Positions 32,239 to 41,500 of a stretch of DNA of 64,000 nucleotides are shown here, piece by piece; the first letter of the stretch is position 1; the number at the start of each line of letters is the position of its first letter. Below the pieces are notes generated by a model that saw nothing but the letters and a program-made list of their open reading frames with translations, had not been told where the DNA came from and did not search any database. This DNA is from Polynucleobacter sp. MWH-UH25E (GTDB lineage: Bacteria; Pseudomonadota; Gammaproteobacteria; Burkholderiales; Burkholderiaceae): assembly GCF_018687095.1 (NCBI RefSeq), contig NZ_CP061286.1:186001-250000 (forward strand), written 5' to 3'. The position numbers were made by a program, and so were the translations under genes.

Positions 32239-33603
32239 TTAAGACTTGCCACGACTAGCGGCTTGTTCTTCTAAGCGATGCTCCAGGTAGTGAATGCTAG
32301 TACCGCCTTCCATGAAGTTAGGATCGAGCATGAGTTCACGGTGAAGGGGAACATTGGTCGTAATGCCATCAATCACCATTTCAGAAAGGGCAATTTGCAT
32401 ACGGCGGATCGCTTGTTCACGAGTGTTGCCGTAAGAAATGAGTTTGCCGATCATGGAATCGTAGTTAGACGGAACCATGTAGCCACTGTAGGCATGTGAG
32501 TCCACACGAATGCCAGGACCGCCTGGCATATGGAATGAGCCAATTCGACCGGGGCTTGGAGTGAATTTGAATGGATCTTCTGCATTCAGACGGCACTCAA
32601 TGGCGTGCCCACGGAAGACAATGTCTTTCTGGCGATAGCTGAGCTTTAGGCCGGCTGCAATACGAATTTGTTCTTGCACGATATCGACGCCCGTAATCAT
32701 CTCGGTTACCGGGTGTTCAACCTGAACACGGGTATTCATCTCAATGAAGAAGAACTCGCCGTTTTCGTACAGGAATTCAAAGGTACCAGCACCACGGTAG
32801 CCAATTTTTCGGCAGGCATCCGCACAGCGCTCACCAATTTTGGCGATTAAGCGACGATCAATGCCTGGAGCTGGCGCCTCTTCAATTACTTTTTGGTGGC
32901 GACGTTGCATAGAGCAATCACGTTCACCCAGCCAAATCGCATTGCCATGGGTATCTGCCAGAACCTGAATTTCTACGTGGCGAGGTTTTTCTAAAAACTT
33001 CTCCATATAGACTTCTGGGTTGCCAAATGCACGACCTGCTTCTTCGCGAGTCATGTTGACGGCATTAATCAAGTGCGCTTCAGTATGAACTACGCGCATG
33101 CCGCGACCGCCACCGCCACCAGCAGCTTTAATGATCACGGGGTAACCCACTTTTTTCGCAGCGGCAATAATTTCTTTTGGATTGTCTGGTAATGCGCCTT
33201 CAGATCCTGGAACGCAAGGAACGCCAGCTTTAATCATGGCGCGCTTAGCGGAAACCTTATCACCCATCAAGCGAATGGAAGCCGCTGTAGGACCAATAAA
33301 AGCAAAGCCAGATTTCTCAACACGCTCAGCAAAGTCAGCATTCTCAGAGAGGAAGCCGTATCCTGGATGGATTGCTTCAGCATCCGTTACTTCCGCTGCG
33401 GAAATAATGGCCGGCATATTGAGATAGCTTTGTGGTGATGGTGCTGGACCGATGCAAACGGCTTCATCGGCAAGCTTTACGTATTTCGCTTCCTTATCGG
33501 CTGTGGAATACACCACAACAGTTTTGATTCCCAACTCGCGGCATGCGCGTTGGATGCGAAGAGCGATTTCTCCGCGATTGGCAATCAGAATCTTATCGAA
33601 CAT
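32239..33603 (-). CDS. accC: Acetyl-CoA carboxylase biotin carboxylase subunit
   Basis: AccC carboxylates the biotin on AccB in the first step of fatty acid synthesis. The ATP-grasp enzyme starts MFDKILIANRGEIALRI, has the glycine-rich lid KAAGGGGGRGMRVV (about 158-171), QRRHQKVIEEAPAP and FIEMNTRVQVEHPVTE. Length is 454. It follows accB after 52 bases and precedes the prmA fusion by 35 bases, the usual accB-accC-prmA order. Confidence 0.97.
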   Translation of the reverse strand: MFDKILIANRGEIALRIQRACRELGIKTVVVYSTADKEAKYVKLADEAVCIGPAPSPQSYLNMPAIISAAEVTDAEAIHPGYGFLSENADFAERVEKSGFAFIGPTAASIRLMGDKVSAKRAMIKAGVPCVPGSEGALPDNPKEIIAAAKKVGYPVIIKAAGGGGGRGMRVVHTEAHLINAVNMTREEAGRAFGNPEVYMEKFLEKPRHVEIQVLADTHGNAIWLGERDCSMQRRHQKVIEEAPAPGIDRRLIAKIGERCADACRKIGYRGAGTFEFLYENGEFFFIEMNTRVQVEHPVTEMITGVDIVQEQIRIAAGLKLSYRQKDIVFRGHAIECRLNAEDPFKFTPSPGRIGSFHMPGGPGIRVDSHAYSGYMVPSNYDSMIGKLISYGNTREQAIRRMQIALSEMVIDGITTNVPLHRELMLDPNFMEGGTSIHYLEHRLEEQAASRGKS

Positions 33604-33655
33604 GTCGGCTCTGAGTTAAGTAAGGGGTTTGGAAAAAGTCAGGGCGCTTAAGTGC

Positions 33656-34123
33656 TTAAGCGATGACAAATAGGGGCTGATCAAACTCAACACCTTGGCC
33701 GTTTTCACACAGAATTTCTTTGATAACGCCAGCCTTCTCAGATTCAATTTCATTAAGCAGTTTCATTGCTTCAATGATGCAAAGTGTTTGACCTACTTTG
33801 ACGGTGTCACCCACATTTACAAAGTTTGGAGACTCTGGATTTGGTGCGCGATAGAAGGTGCCTACCATCGGAGAGCGGGCAACAAAGCCTTCTTCAACAG
33901 CGGGTGCTTCTGTAGCTGGCGCTTGTGGTGCAGCGGCTGTAGCAACGGGAGCTGCGGCAATAGCTTGTACCGGAGCGGGGTTGGCATAGACAACTTGACC
34001 CGCAGCAACTGGAGAGCCGGAATTTACGATGCGAACACGATCTTCACCTTCGTTTACTTCTAATTCAGAAATCCCTGATTCAGAAACTAGGTCGATCAAG
34101 GTTTTGAGTTTTCTAAGATCCAT
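33656..34123 (-). CDS. accB: Biotin carboxyl carrier protein of acetyl-CoA carboxylase
   Basis: AccB carries biotin between the carboxylase and transcarboxylase sites. The 155-residue product has an N-terminal helix (MDLRKLKTLIDLVSESGISE), an Ala/Pro-rich linker (about 50-75), and a C-terminal biotinyl domain where the target lysine lies in IEAMKLLNEIESE. The usual motif is AMKM; here methionine after the lysine is replaced by leucine, a tolerated change. It heads the accB-accC pair. Confidence 0.96.
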   Translation of the reverse strand: MDLRKLKTLIDLVSESGISELEVNEGEDRVRIVNSGSPVAAGQVVYANPAPVQAIAAAPVATAAAPQAPATEAPAVEEGFVARSPMVGTFYRAPNPESPNFVNVGDTVKVGQTLCIIEAMKLLNEIESEKAGVIKEILCENGQGVEFDQPLFVIA

Positions 34124-34159
34124 ATGAGTGTGTCCTCTCTTGAAATTCTGTAATTAAGC

Positions 34160-34609
34160 TTATTTTTGTAAACGGGCAATTGCAGTCTGTAATGCAAGTT
34201 CATAACCAATCGCGCCAAGTCCGCAAATCACTCCCGTCGCAATGTCGGATAAATAGGAATGTTTCCGAAACTCTTCACGTTGGTGAATATTGGATAAATG
34301 GACTTCGGTAAATGGAATAGCAACGCCTGCTAATACATCGCGCAAAGCCACGCTGGTGTGGGTAAAGGCGCCTGGATTAATGATGATGAAATCAACCCCA
34401 TCTTGCTTCGCTTTTTGGATGCGATCGATGAGTTCGCCTTCATGATTGCTTTGATATGTGCTTAATTCGACAGACTGGGCTTTTGCAAGCTCTCCCAGTC
34501 TTTGGTGGATATCTTCAAGGGTGGTTTTGCCGTAAACCTCTGGTTCACGAGTGCCCAATAGATTGAGATTTGGGCCTTGAATTACAAGAATTGAAGCTTT
34601 TTTAGACAT
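34160..34609 (-). CDS. aroQ: Type II 3-dehydroquinate dehydratase
   Basis: AroQ dehydrates 3-dehydroquinate in the shikimate pathway. The 149-residue dodecamer-type protein contains the diagnostic IQGPNLNLLGTREPEVYG near the N-terminus with the catalytic tyrosine, QSNHEGELID, and NPGAFTHTSVALRDVL, plus EVHLSNIHQREEFR with the catalytic histidine. It is 36 bases upstream of accB in the same direction, a common pairing. aroE is also in the window at 40.5 kb. Confidence 0.97.
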   Translation of the reverse strand: MSKKASILVIQGPNLNLLGTREPEVYGKTTLEDIHQRLGELAKAQSVELSTYQSNHEGELIDRIQKAKQDGVDFIIINPGAFTHTSVALRDVLAGVAIPFTEVHLSNIHQREEFRKHSYLSDIATGVICGLGAIGYELALQTAIARLQK

Positions 34610-34760
34610 AGATCCCTGTTTTTAGAGGCATTTAAGTGTCAATTATTTAATTTGGCTAAATTTAGGTATTGAGCCACCCACACTGCAATTGCTTCTTTTT
34701 TGCTTCAGCTGCCATGGGTGAAAGTATACCCTCAGAAATATCTGAAAAGTCTAAAACTGG

Positions 34761-34785
34761 GTAGTGAAAATGAAATTTTCACTAC
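34761..34785. repeat. Perfect 11-bp inverted repeat between aroQ and the TlpA-like gene
   Basis: GTAGTGAAAAT and ATTTTCACTAC flank GAA. On the + strand it is followed by TTTT. It may be a transcript end or an operator upstream of aroQ (whose start is about 150 bases away). Confidence 0.55.
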
Positions 34786-34817
34786 TTTTAAGAGCAAATA
34801 ATGAAAATTAGCCTAAA

Positions 34818-34840
34818 AATTGCTTATTAATTCAGCAATT
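34818..34840 (-). terminator. AT-rich terminator-like hairpin after the TlpA-like gene
   Basis: On the minus strand AATTGCT pairs with AGCAATT over a 9-base loop and runs into five thymines, 40 bases after the stop of the TlpA-like gene. Confidence 0.5.
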
Positions 34841-34879
34841 GATAATCGGTAGAATCAAAAGAAAATGGGTTAAATGATC

Positions 34880-35407
34880 TCATAATGCGCCATTAATAGC
34901 TTTTTTGAGCTCATCTTCACTTATTTTTCCTAATTTTGTAAAAGTCGACTTTCCGCTTGGGCTAATGATGACGGTATAAGGTAGGGCCCCTTGGGAGTTG
35001 CCCATTTGCTTTGCTAAATTGCTACCCTCTAATCCGCCAATGACGATCGGGTAAGAAACAGGGGTTTTTTGTAGAAATTCGCGTACGTTAGATGGTGAAT
35101 CGATGCCGATACCGACAAATAGAACATTTTTTGAAGCATATTCTTTCGAAACTTGATCCAAAGTTGGCATTTCTTCTACGCAAGGAGGGCACCAAGAGGC
35201 CCAAAAGTTAATCACTAAGACCTTTCCTTGCCAATTTTCACTATTGACTGGTTTTCCATCTGGACTTTGCCAAGGATTAGCAAAAAATGCCTTAATCGAT
35301 GGCTCACTGGCTAGACCAGATTGAGAAATCCATTGCGAGGTAAAGATGCCAGTTAGAAGTGCCATTACGCTGACGCCAGCAATCACAATCCATTGTCTTC
35401 GGTTCAT
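34880..35407 (-). CDS. TlpA/ResA-like thioredoxin-fold protein
   Basis: A 175-residue membrane-anchored thiol-disulfide oxidoreductase expected to act in the periplasm. Residues 5-22 are a hydrophobic anchor (WIVIAGVSVMALLTGIF). The active site WASWCPPC has Cys73 and Cys76 and is followed by VEEMPTLDQ, typical of the TlpA/ResA group. I chose ATG 35407 because GAAGGACTTGAG precedes it; the ATG at 35431 lies only 2 bases from the divergent mpl start. Cytochrome c or general disulfide reduction is likely, not proven. Confidence 0.85.
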   Translation of the reverse strand: MNRRQWIVIAGVSVMALLTGIFTSQWISQSGLASEPSIKAFFANPWQSPDGKPVNSENWQGKVLVINFWASWCPPCVEEMPTLDQVSKEYASKNVLFVGIGIDSPSNVREFLQKTPVSYPIVIGGLEGSNLAKQMGNSQGALPYTVIISPSGKSTFTKLGKISEDELKKAINGAL

Positions 35408-35433
35408 CTCAAGTCCTTCGCTAAAATTCATTA

Positions 35434-36831
35434 ATGCATATACATATTTTGGGCATTTGCGGTACTTTCATGGGCGGCATTGCCGCAATTGCCAGACAAG
35501 CTGGACATCGCGTAACAGGTTGCGACGCCAACGTGTACCCCCCAATGAGTTCGCAACTTGAATCTCAAGGTATTGAACTGATTGAGGGTTTCTCACCAGA
35601 ACAATTATTGCAGTTTGAGACGATGCCGGATTTATTTGTGATCGGTAATGTCGTTTCCCGTGGCAACCCGCTCATGGAAGCGATTTTGAATCAAGGGCTT
35701 CCTTATATCTCTGGCCCTCAATGGTTGGGCGAGCAAGTTCTGTATGGCAGACATGTTTTAGCCGTAGCAGGCACGCATGGCAAAACAACTACTTCTGCAA
35801 TGCTGACATGGATATTGGAATTCAATGGATATAAGCCAGGCTATTTGATTGGTGGCGTGCCTTTGAATTTCACAGTCTCTGCTCGTTTAGGCGAGGGTAA
35901 GTATTTTGTCATCGAGGCAGATGAGTACGATACGGCGTTTTTTGATAAGCGTAGTAAGTTTGTGCATTACAGACCACGTACCGCCTTATTAAACAATTTG
36001 GAATTCGATCACGCTGATATTTTTGCGGATCTTGCTGCAATTGAAACCCAATTTCATCATTTAGTGCGTACCGTTCCGGGCGATGGATTGTTGGTGGTCA
36101 ATGGCGAAGAGCCCGCATTGGAGAGGGTTGTAACCAGGGGTGCATGGGCGCCAGTAGAGCGTTTCGGCCAAGATGCCGCTAATGAATGGTCTTTGGTTTC
36201 GCAAGAAGCAGATGGTTTTGTTGTTCGTAAAGCAGGCAAGAATGTTGCAACTGTGACGTGGGCGCCAGACTCTGGCGTGATGGGGAGACATAATCAATTA
36301 AACGCATTAGCTGCAATTGCTGCTGCGAATCATATTGGCATTTCACCGGAAGATTCTGCACGCGCATTGGCGGAATTTAAAAACGTCAAGCGTCGTCTCG
36401 AAACCATCGGTGTTGCTAACGATATTACGGTCTATGACGATTTTGCGCATCATCCCACCGCCATTACAACGACAGTTGATGGTTTACGTCGACGCGTAGG
36501 CAAGTCTCGTATCTTGGCTGTTCTCGAGCCTCGCTCTAACACCATGAAGCTTGGCACTATGAAGGCTCAATTGCCCGATAGCCTACAACAGGCTGACAAA
36601 GTATTTGCATATGGCGCCAGTAGCGGCAAAGAGTCTTTGGGTTGGGACTTGGCGGAGGTTTTAGCACCGCTTAATGCTAAAGGTGAAGTAAAAGCCCAGG
36701 CTTTTGATGATCTAGACGCTCTCGTGCTTGCAGTTGCAAACGAGGCTAAGCCAGGGGATCACATTTTGGTCATGAGCAACGGCGGCTTTGGCGGCGTACA
36801 CCAAAAATTATTAAAGAAGATCGCAAGTTAA
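35434..36831 (+). CDS. mpl: UDP-N-acetylmuramate:L-alanyl-gamma-D-glutamyl-meso-diaminopimelate ligase
   Basis: Mpl joins recycled tripeptide to UDP-MurNAc in wall recycling, so it works in the same pathway as AmpD. It starts MHIHILGICGTFMGGIA, which separates it from MurC, and has the ATP site VAGTHGKTTTSAML (about 107-120), DEYDTAFFDKRSKF and DDFAHHPTAI. Length is 465. The start lies back-to-back with the TlpA-like gene. Confidence 0.95.
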   Translation: MHIHILGICGTFMGGIAAIARQAGHRVTGCDANVYPPMSSQLESQGIELIEGFSPEQLLQFETMPDLFVIGNVVSRGNPLMEAILNQGLPYISGPQWLGEQVLYGRHVLAVAGTHGKTTTSAMLTWILEFNGYKPGYLIGGVPLNFTVSARLGEGKYFVIEADEYDTAFFDKRSKFVHYRPRTALLNNLEFDHADIFADLAAIETQFHHLVRTVPGDGLLVVNGEEPALERVVTRGAWAPVERFGQDAANEWSLVSQEADGFVVRKAGKNVATVTWAPDSGVMGRHNQLNALAAIAAANHIGISPEDSARALAEFKNVKRRLETIGVANDITVYDDFAHHPTAITTTVDGLRRRVGKSRILAVLEPRSNTMKLGTMKAQLPDSLQQADKVFAYGASSGKESLGWDLAEVLAPLNAKGEVKAQAFDDLDALVLAVANEAKPGDHILVMSNGGFGGVHQKLLKKIAS

Positions 36832-36880
36832 ATTTGCTTGCAGCAACTTCACTTATAAAACACATACTGAAAGTAAATTT

Positions 36881-37615
36881 GTGGGCGATCGATTAAAAGG
36901 TAAGGTGGCAATTGTTACTGGAGCAGCTAAAGGGATTGGTTTTGCAACTGCCCAGCGTTTTGCGCAAGAGGGCGCCATTGTGATCGTTGCCGATGTCAAT
37001 CCAGAAGCAGTCAAAAATGCTGCTGCGCAAATTCCCAATAGCGAAGCACATGTCATGAATGTGACTGATCGCGCCAGTATTCAGGGGGTTGTAGATCAAG
37101 TGATACAGAAACATGGTCGTATCGATATCTTGATTAATAACGCAGGTATTACTCAAGATGCGCGTCTAATCAAAATGACTGAGGCTCAATTTGATGCAGT
37201 GATTGATGTGAACCTCAAAGGGGTCTTCAATTGCACCCAATTGATTGCTCCACATATGCTGGAGGCCGGCTCAGGCGCGATTGTGAATGCCTCGAGTGTT
37301 GTTGGTTTGTATGGCAACTTTGGTCAAACCAATTACTCCGCTACAAAATTTGGCGTGATTGGATTCACTAAGACCTGGGCGCGCGAGCTTGGCCCTAAAG
37401 GTATTCGTGTAAATGCGGTATGTCCAGGATTCATCGCTACCGAAATGGTGAAAGCAATGCCAGAAAATATTCTGAAAGATATTGAGAAGCGCAGTTGGCT
37501 TGGGCGTCTGGGTACCCCTGAAGAAATGGCTAATGTGTATTTGTTCTTGGCTAGCGATGAGGCTAGCTATGTCAATGGCGTGGCATTAGAAGCTAGCGGC
37601 GGAATTTCACTTTAA
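36881..37615 (+). CDS. FabG-like 3-oxoacyl-ACP reductase / short-chain dehydrogenase
   Basis: A 244-residue SDR enzyme. The NADPH site TGAAKGIG (about 14-21), NNAG (86-89), and catalytic Ser139, Tyr152 and Lys156 are all in place. The sequence is FabG-like, but this is not in a fab cluster, so it may be a second copy serving fatty acid or polyhydroxyalkanoate metabolism. Start is GTG 36881 with a weak ribosome site. The RNase gene begins two bases after its stop. Confidence 0.88.
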   Translation: MGDRLKGKVAIVTGAAKGIGFATAQRFAQEGAIVIVADVNPEAVKNAAAQIPNSEAHVMNVTDRASIQGVVDQVIQKHGRIDILINNAGITQDARLIKMTEAQFDAVIDVNLKGVFNCTQLIAPHMLEAGSGAIVNASSVVGLYGNFGQTNYSATKFGVIGFTKTWARELGPKGIRVNAVCPGFIATEMVKAMPENILKDIEKRSWLGRLGTPEEMANVYLFLASDEASYVNGVALEASGGISL

Positions 37616-37617
37616 GC

Positions 37618-39651
37618 ATGAATCTCTTATATGAAGAGGGTGGCGATATCAAAATCGCCACAGTGCAGTCTGCAACCGGAATGGGTGATGCAGAGTCTTG
37701 GCAGGCAACCAGCTTGTCTGGTAAAAAAATCAAGCTCAAGGCTAAAGAGGTTTGGTTGCGCTTTGAAAAGCCTGATGCTCAGGCTGTGATGGACGAAGCA
37801 CTAACGCTATCTAAAGAAATTGATTTGCAATTGCTATGGGACTGCGCGCCAGATGAAGAGTTTGGATTGGTGGATGTTGCTCATGAGTACTTTGGGGATC
37901 AAGCCTCCATTCCGCAACAAGTTTCGTTGGCAATTGCCTTGCAAGGTGCGCCAGTCTTTTTTCGGCGCAAAGGGCGAGGCCGTTTTCAGAGGGCGCCTTT
38001 AGAGCAGTTGCAGGCAGGCTTAGCGGCGTTAGGACGCAAACAAAAAGAGTTAGAGCAACAGTCCCTGTGGCAACAAGAATTGGTGGCAGGGTCATTTCCA
38101 GAAGCTCTGAAAGCCTCTGCCAAGCAGTTATTATTCTCTCCCGATAAAAACAGTTCTGCATATAAGGCCTTAAATTCTGCATGCACCGAGACTGGTGAGT
38201 CGCCTGCTCAGTTGATGATTCGATCTGGGGCGATCGACTCTCCATTGGCGTATCACCAAGGAATGTTTTTAAAGGCTCATTTCCCCCATGGTTCTGCTCA
38301 TAATCCCAATCTGGAGGTTGATCAAGATACTTATGATGCTGCGATTGCTGAGTTACCTCTTGCAGAAGTCCAGGCGTTCTCAATTGATGATTCTGGCACT
38401 ACAGAAATCGATGATGCGCTTTCTGTAACTGATTTAGTGGGTGGCGGCCATCGTATTGGTATTCATATCGCAGCACCAGGGTTAGCCTTAACTAGAGATG
38501 ATGCGTTAGATCAAGTGGCTCGTAGCCGGATGTCTACGGTTTATTTTCCTGGTGACAAAATCACGATGTTGCCGGATGCGGTGATTCAGCAATTCTCCTT
38601 AGATGAAGGGGCTGCAAGACCCGCTTTATCAGTCTATGTAGATATTGATGCAGACGGCTTGGTTAACCGAGAGACTGTGCAGATGCGCGCGGAAATGGTT
38701 CCGATTGCCGCTAATTTGCGCCTTGAAAATATCGAAGACTTGATAAGCGATGAGACTTTGTCTGATACCGATACTGAATACCCTTTCAAAAAAGAATTAG
38801 GTATTTTGTGGCAAGCCGCAAAACATTTGCATGCTGGGCGCCAAGAAAAAAGAGTCGCCAATGGCTTACGTGCAGAACAATTAGGTTTAGTAGATCCAAA
38901 CGCTTTAGCAAGAGATTTCCATTTTCAGATCAAAAATAATGATGGAGTGGAGCGGGTAGAAATTACCCCACGTCAGCGTGGCTCTATTCTGGATACGATT
39001 GTTGCCGAGTGGATGATCTTCTGTAATAGTGCATCAGGCCAACTTCTGGCTGACCATGGATTGCCAGGTTTATTTAGGACGCAAAAGGGCTGGGGTCCAA
39101 TGCGCACTCGTATGCAAACTACCCCTGGTCCTCATGAAGGCTTGGGCTTGGACTACTACGCCTGGTCTACTTCCCCCTTGCGTCGTTACTCCGACTTGGT
39201 CAATCAATGGCAATTACTTGCGCTGGCAAAGCATGGCGTTACTGCCAAGATGGTTGCTCCTTTTCCTCCGCGAGATGCGGTGTTAATGGGAATTGCCGCA
39301 GATTTCGAATCTTCTTATCAAGCCTACGGTGAGTACCAAGATCGTTTAGAGAAATACTGGTGCTTACGTTGGATGACGCAAGACGATCAGTTAAAGGCAG
39401 TTTATGTACGTCATCTGAAAGAGGGTATGTCGAGGGTTGAGCCAGTACCTTTGCACTTACCTGTTCCAGAGCTGGCAAGTCATCCGCGCATGACTCGGGC
39501 CCACGTGATGGTGTCTGATGTAGATCTATTGCAATTAAGTGCTGCGGTCAGAGTATTGAAGATTGAGTCGACACAGTCGGATGATCAAGCCACTGAGGGC
39601 CAAGAAGTATTGCCATCCGGAGAGGCGGAAGAAGATGCGAGCCTGGATTAG
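37618..39651 (+). CDS. RNase II-family exoribonuclease (RNB domain)
   Basis: A 677-residue 3'-5' exoribonuclease-like protein. The RNB catalytic core begins at AFSIDDSGTTEIDDALSV (253-270), supplying the metal-binding aspartates, and continues with ARSRMSTVYFPGDKITMLP and SPLRRYSDLVNQWQL. The N-terminal 230 residues are divergent and do not show clear cold-shock repeats; the C-terminus lacks a basic S1 domain like that of RNase R. This smaller RNB type is common in Burkholderiales before aroE. It may degrade mRNA, but its exact substrates are not known. Confidence 0.87.
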   Translation: MNLLYEEGGDIKIATVQSATGMGDAESWQATSLSGKKIKLKAKEVWLRFEKPDAQAVMDEALTLSKEIDLQLLWDCAPDEEFGLVDVAHEYFGDQASIPQQVSLAIALQGAPVFFRRKGRGRFQRAPLEQLQAGLAALGRKQKELEQQSLWQQELVAGSFPEALKASAKQLLFSPDKNSSAYKALNSACTETGESPAQLMIRSGAIDSPLAYHQGMFLKAHFPHGSAHNPNLEVDQDTYDAAIAELPLAEVQAFSIDDSGTTEIDDALSVTDLVGGGHRIGIHIAAPGLALTRDDALDQVARSRMSTVYFPGDKITMLPDAVIQQFSLDEGAARPALSVYVDIDADGLVNRETVQMRAEMVPIAANLRLENIEDLISDETLSDTDTEYPFKKELGILWQAAKHLHAGRQEKRVANGLRAEQLGLVDPNALARDFHFQIKNNDGVERVEITPRQRGSILDTIVAEWMIFCNSASGQLLADHGLPGLFRTQKGWGPMRTRMQTTPGPHEGLGLDYYAWSTSPLRRYSDLVNQWQLLALAKHGVTAKMVAPFPPRDAVLMGIAADFESSYQAYGEYQDRLEKYWCLRWMTQDDQLKAVYVRHLKEGMSRVEPVPLHLPVPELASHPRMTRAHVMVSDVDLLQLSAAVRVLKIESTQSDDQATEGQEVLPSGEAEEDASLD

Positions 39652-40522
39652 ACCAATGCATTTTCCGCATTTTGAAAAAATAGAAAGACTGATTTCTTAT
39701 TTTCAAGAAGCCTGGAGAAAGCATCCGTTTCGTTTGGCTCTACTGGTTTCATTAGGCATCCACATCATCTTTCTATCGTTTCGTTGGGGTATGGGCGAGA
39801 TTCAGAATCGCCGATTGAATACACCGCTCAGCGTAGTTCTTGTGAATGCCAGTAATAAGGCGCCCCCCAAGCAGGCAAATAAATTAGCCCAGGCTGATTT
39901 ACAAGGCGGCGGAAAGTCAGATACGCAAGATGCCACAGCCTTGCATCGCGCAAGATTGGGGGCTGAGGCTCGCCTTGAAGTTTTGGAAAAACAACAAAAG
40001 CAAATGTTGGCTAAGCTCGATGAGCAGCGTGCTCGCTCTGGTGGTAGAAAGAGTGGTGATGATCAAAAGGCAGTTCAACAGCTTAATTCGTTAGAGGCTG
40101 AACTGGCTAAACGACTTCAGCAAGATGGTCGTCAACCCCGTCGAAAAGTGTTAACTGGCGCCAATACAAAAGCAGTAACTTTTGCTCATTACTTTGATGC
40201 TATGCGCCAGAAAATCGAGGCTTATGGCAGTACGTTTTTCCCAAGAGCCAATGGGCGACCCTTGTATGGGAGCTTGATCATTGTGGTGAGCGTGGATGCT
40301 CAAGGCCGTATTACCAATAATGCCCAGGGAAAAGAGGGCCTTTCCATTGGGCGAAGCTCCGGCAACCCAGAGCTAGATCGTCAGGCGCTTGCGATTGTGA
40401 GGGCTTCTGCGCCATTTGGGCCCTTCCCAGCAGAAATGCGAAATCAAATCGATGTGCTGGATTGGATTTCGACTTTTGACTTTACGCGAGACGGAAACGA
40501 TCATTTGGAATTACGAAACTAA
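39635..40522 (+). CDS. TonB-like energy transducer
   Basis: An inner-membrane protein with the TonB plan. A single helix (ALLVSLGIHIIFLSF, about 33-47) follows a basic N-terminus, then a charged, partly coiled-coil periplasmic spacer (LEVLEKQQKQMLAKLDEQRA and similar), and a C-terminal TonB-type domain (YGSLIIVVSVDAQGRI; ASAPFGPFPAEM). From ATG 39635 it has 295 residues and overlaps the RNase stop by 17 bases, with GGCGGAAG as ribosome site. ATG 39656 is an alternative. No ExbB/ExbD is adjacent, so the partner system is unclear. Confidence 0.8.
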   Translation: MRAWIRPMHFPHFEKIERLISYFQEAWRKHPFRLALLVSLGIHIIFLSFRWGMGEIQNRRLNTPLSVVLVNASNKAPPKQANKLAQADLQGGGKSDTQDATALHRARLGAEARLEVLEKQQKQMLAKLDEQRARSGGRKSGDDQKAVQQLNSLEAELAKRLQQDGRQPRRKVLTGANTKAVTFAHYFDAMRQKIEAYGSTFFPRANGRPLYGSLIIVVSVDAQGRITNNAQGKEGLSIGRSSGNPELDRQALAIVRASAPFGPFPAEMRNQIDVLDWISTFDFTRDGNDHLELRN

Positions 40523-40543
40523 TTCGCTTATTCTTTAAGCCTT

Positions 40544-41452
40544 ATGACGCTAAACGCCACTCTTGATCTGCATACAGACCCCAGTTTTTTCCAGGGGAAG
40601 GATGTTTATGCGGTTGCAGGAAACCCCATATCGCATAGCAAGTCACCCACAATTCATCAAGCGTTTGCAGAGCAGGCTCAGCAGGCTATGCACTATGGCC
40701 GAATGCAACCTCAATTAGATGGTTTTACAAAAGCAGCAAAGTCCTTCTTTGCTGCTGGTGGCAAAGGTATGAATGTCACCGTTCCTTTTAAATTGGATGC
40801 AAAGACATTTTCAGATCAATTAACAGACCGTGCTCGCTTGGCGGGTGCAGTAAATACGCTGTGGATTCAAGATGGAAAAATTTATGGTGACAATACTGAT
40901 GGCGCAGGCCTGGTAAGAGATTTATTGGCACAGGGGATTGATATTCATGCGGCACGTATTTTGTTGTTAGGTGCGGGTGGTGCGGCTCGCGGCGTGATTG
41001 GACCGTTATTAGAGCTCTCGCCTAAATGTCTAGTGATTGCTAATCGATCTACTGCCAAGGCAGATGAATTGGTGAAGTTGTTTGCTGATTTAGCTGCTCG
41101 CAAACAAGTCGCCTTAGAGTCACGCACCTTGGCTGATTTGGAAAATAGCCAGAAAACTTCTCATTCTTTTGATCTGGTGATTAATGCAACGGCTGCGGGA
41201 TTAACAGACGACTCACCTTTGAGTGAGGCGGCAGTAATGCAGGTTTTTAAACCCGGGTCGTTTGCTTATGACATGGTGTACGGCAAAAACACTGCCTTTA
41301 TGAATCAGGCTTTGCAGCATGGCGCTCGTATTAGCGATGGTTTGGGAATGCTAGTAGAGCAAGCAGCAGATGCGTTCTTAATATGGCGCGGCGCTGAGCT
41401 TGCTACAGAGATCAATCCGCGCGCTGTTTTAGCTAAATTACGTAGCTCATAA
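40544..41452 (+). CDS. aroE: Shikimate dehydrogenase
   Basis: AroE reduces 3-dehydroshikimate with NADPH. The 302-residue product has the substrate site VAGNPISHSKSPTIH (about 27-41), the catalytic lysine in GMNVTVPFKLDA, Asn/Asp in NTDGAGLVRDL, and the cofactor motif LLGAGGAARGVIGPL. The N-terminus is about 20 residues longer than in E. coli. It lies 21 bases after the TonB-like gene and 48 before mtgA, probably in one operon. Confidence 0.96.
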   Translation: MTLNATLDLHTDPSFFQGKDVYAVAGNPISHSKSPTIHQAFAEQAQQAMHYGRMQPQLDGFTKAAKSFFAAGGKGMNVTVPFKLDAKTFSDQLTDRARLAGAVNTLWIQDGKIYGDNTDGAGLVRDLLAQGIDIHAARILLLGAGGAARGVIGPLLELSPKCLVIANRSTAKADELVKLFADLAARKQVALESRTLADLENSQKTSHSFDLVINATAAGLTDDSPLSEAAVMQVFKPGSFAYDMVYGKNTAFMNQALQHGARISDGLGMLVEQAADAFLIWRGAELATEINPRAVLAKLRSS

Positions 41453-41500
41453 GCAAGCAACAAATAACAGCCCAAAAACAAGCAAACACTTATTTTTTCA

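Noticed and set aside
37811..38383. 190-codon antisense open frame inside the RNase II-like gene
   Set aside because: It is a reading shadow of a clearly coding gene and has no domain, ribosome site or own spacing.
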